Shown: positions 63,081-64,000 of the stretch, one piece after another
Layout: each line of letters opens with the position of its first letter
How positions within the stretch are numbered: position 1 is the first letter of the stretch
Assembly (NCBI GenBank): GCA_023435565.1
Contig: JAEYRN010000100.1
Location: forward strand, 48,322-112,321
DNA length: 64,000 nucleotides
DNA from: Bacillota bacterium
GTDB taxonomy: Bacteria > Bacillota > UBA4882 > UBA8346
Direction of reading: 5' to 3'
The notes under the pieces: generated by a model
The model's database searches: none
What the model saw: only the letters and a program-made list of their open reading frames with translations
Told to the model about the DNA's origin: nothing
Position numbers and translations under genes: made by a program

Positions 63081-63395
63081 ATGGGGGTTGCAGCATTGGA
63101 AAAGCCTGTTTTTACGAAAGACCAGATGATTAGTTCAACTGAAGTAGCCAGGAAATTTTCGGAAGCCCGCAAGAGAGCCAAGGAAGCGCCTTTGGGGATT
63201 ATTGACCGGAGTGGTCTTTCCTCGGTTTTAATGGATTATGATCAATATGAAAAGATGTTCATTTATATTCAAGAACTTGAAGAAAAGCTTTTGGAAGCGG
63301 AAGTTTTGAAACGCTCCGAGGAGTTACAATCAGATCCTTCAAGCGCAGTCCCTTGGAGAAAGGTACGCCGGACAACGGGATTAAAGGATGGCTGA
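63081..63395 (+). CDS. Phd/YefM-like antitoxin
   Basis: A 104-residue protein with the Phd/YefM pattern: ISSTEVARKFSEARKRAKEAPLGIIDRSGLSSVLMDYDQYEKM, then a helical C-terminal tail ending GLKDG. It should bind DNA through the N-terminal domain and neutralise the toxin with the tail. AAAGGAG precedes the ATG, and the toxin ATG overlaps its end by eight bases. Confidence 0.82.
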   Translation: MGVAALEKPVFTKDQMISSTEVARKFSEARKRAKEAPLGIIDRSGLSSVLMDYDQYEKMFIYIQELEEKLLEAEVLKRSEELQSDPSSAVPWRKVRRTTGLKDG

Positions 63396-63762
63396 TCAAA
63401 GATTTGAAATTCGTTTTGCCGTTCAGGCATTAAAGGAATATGAAGGGTTGGATAATTCTGTAGTACAAATCGTAGATAAGAAACTTGAAGATCTTGAAAA
63501 ACGGGCAGATGAGATTGGTACTGTGCTAAAGGGGAACTTATCCGGTTATCGCGAAATAAAACTTCGTGATGCCGGTATCAGAATTATTTATCAGATTACT
63601 GAAAGTACCATTAATATACTTAAGATTGTATACATTTTAGCAATTAATAAACGGACGGCGGAAAAGGTTTTTAAAATTGCGGTTCAACGTAAAAATATGG
63701 ATGAAGTTTCGATAGAAAAATTGACAACTTGGAAGAAGAAAAATAGGAAAAGGAAAAAATAG
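63388..63762 (+). CDS. RelE/ParE-family toxin, second module
   Basis: A 124-residue basic protein of the RelE superfamily: FEIRFAVQALKEYEGLD, then LEDLEKRADEIGTVLKGNLSGYREIKLRDAGIRIIYQI and ILKIVYILAINKRTAEKVFKIA. The extra Lys-rich C-terminal tail (WKKKNRKRKK) is longer than usual. Coupled to the Phd-like antitoxin by overlap, it is the second type II module within 3 kb. It differs in sequence from the toxin at 60656. Confidence 0.83.
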   Translation: MADQRFEIRFAVQALKEYEGLDNSVVQIVDKKLEDLEKRADEIGTVLKGNLSGYREIKLRDAGIRIIYQITESTINILKIVYILAINKRTAEKVFKIAVQRKNMDEVSIEKLTTWKKKNRKRKK

Positions 63763-63790
63763 TTTATTTTTATTTAGGAAGAGATTATTG

Positions 63791-63820
63791 TCCTCTACTT
63801 TAGTGAAGTGGGGGATTTTT
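63791..63820 (+). terminator. Repeated terminator, copy 4
   Basis: TCCTCTACTTTAGTGAAGTGGG then GGATTTTT, 28 bases after the second toxin and ahead of hairpin-array copy 3. Confidence 0.7.
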
Positions 63821-63851
63821 GATTTTTTATTTTAAAACTAATTACTTGATT

Positions 63852-64000
63852 GTTTTGGCTTTGATTGTCCACGGTTCCGGCGGCGTGTGACTTTTTGAGC
63901 GACCAAAAAGTCACCAAAAAGTCGCCGAAACCGGCGTGGTTTCGGACTTCCTGCAATAGCTCCTGCCGCTACCGGACATCCATGTCCTCTCGCTTTTTCG
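63852..64000. repeat. Hairpin-array repeat, copy 3 (cut by window end)
   Basis: Palindromes GTGACTTTTT/AAAAAGTCAC (63887-63914), CCGAAACC/GGTTTCGG (63925-63945) and GGACAT-CC-ATGTCC (63974-63987) occur in the same order as in copies 1 and 2. The second stem is CCGGAACC/GGTTCCGG in copy 1, so both arms changed together. The copy runs off the window. Confidence 0.8.

Noticed and set aside
58218..64000. CRISPR array
   Set aside because: The palindromes differ from one another and lack uniform repeat-spacer periodicity, and no cas gene is present.

Overview
The window looks like a chromosome segment of a low-GC Bacillota (Clostridia-grade) bacterium. Supporting signs are the gene order coaX-hflX-dusB-(quinate-dehydrogenase-like)-greA-lysS, strong AGGAGG ribosome sites, frequent TTG and GTG starts, a YwmB-like protein, a MarR-fabF pair and a pst-phoU-phoB/R block. 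One secreted beta-rich protein ends like an outer-membrane barrel, so the host may be a diderm Firmicute. This is an inference. I saw no rRNA, tRNA, CRISPR array, transposase or phage gene.

Region 1 (about 0.2-21.4 kb) is accessory and is the most interesting part. After two foldback elements and a structured leader comes a 3,089-residue nonribosomal peptide synthetase whose N-terminus carries a PilZ (cyclic-di-GMP receptor) domain with both signature motifs. It is followed by C-A-T-C-A-T-reductase. It is translationally coupled (ATGA) to a six-TM histidine kinase and then a receiver/HD-GYP cyclic-di-GMP phosphodiesterase. A second unit follows: a paralogous kinase, a 58-residue ORF, a C-A-T-reductase NRPS broken by one base in an A8 tract, and a LuxR-type response regulator. 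Each unit is therefore NRPS(aldehyde/alcohol-releasing) + kinase + regulator. My reading of the adenylation pockets is Gly then Thr for the first enzyme, with the second unassigned. The proposal is a cyclic-di-GMP-gated small-peptide signal or metabolite system with its own sensors.

Region 2 (21.4-33.2 kb) holds mixed genes: a small unknown protein, CysK, a DapB-fold protein lacking the catalytic His/Lys, a SprA-type zincin, a 54-aa ORF, OsmC, a cation/proton antiporter with a PII-like partner, alaS, a PHP phosphatase, a YwmB-like protein and a secreted unknown.

Region 3 (33.3-46.8 kb) is housekeeping: coaX, hflX, dusB, two genes of uncertain role, a probable small RNA under a consensus promoter, greA, lysS, a pseudo-rhomboid, a site-2 protease, a stand-alone PilZ protein, fabF with a MarR repressor that appears to use a non-canonical start, and adenine deaminase.

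Region 4 (46.9-53.5 kb) is phosphate uptake and sensing (pstC-pstA-pstB-phoU-phoB-phoR), with no pstS.

Region 5 (53.5-64 kb) is looser: a Cys-rich conserved protein, an MFS transporter with a DeoR regulator, a lipoprotein, a barrel-like protein, a secreted phosphoesterase, an unknown secreted protein and two toxin-antitoxin pairs. These are separated by a dispersed family of hairpin-array repeats whose stems covary between copies and by repeated terminators of one sequence type.
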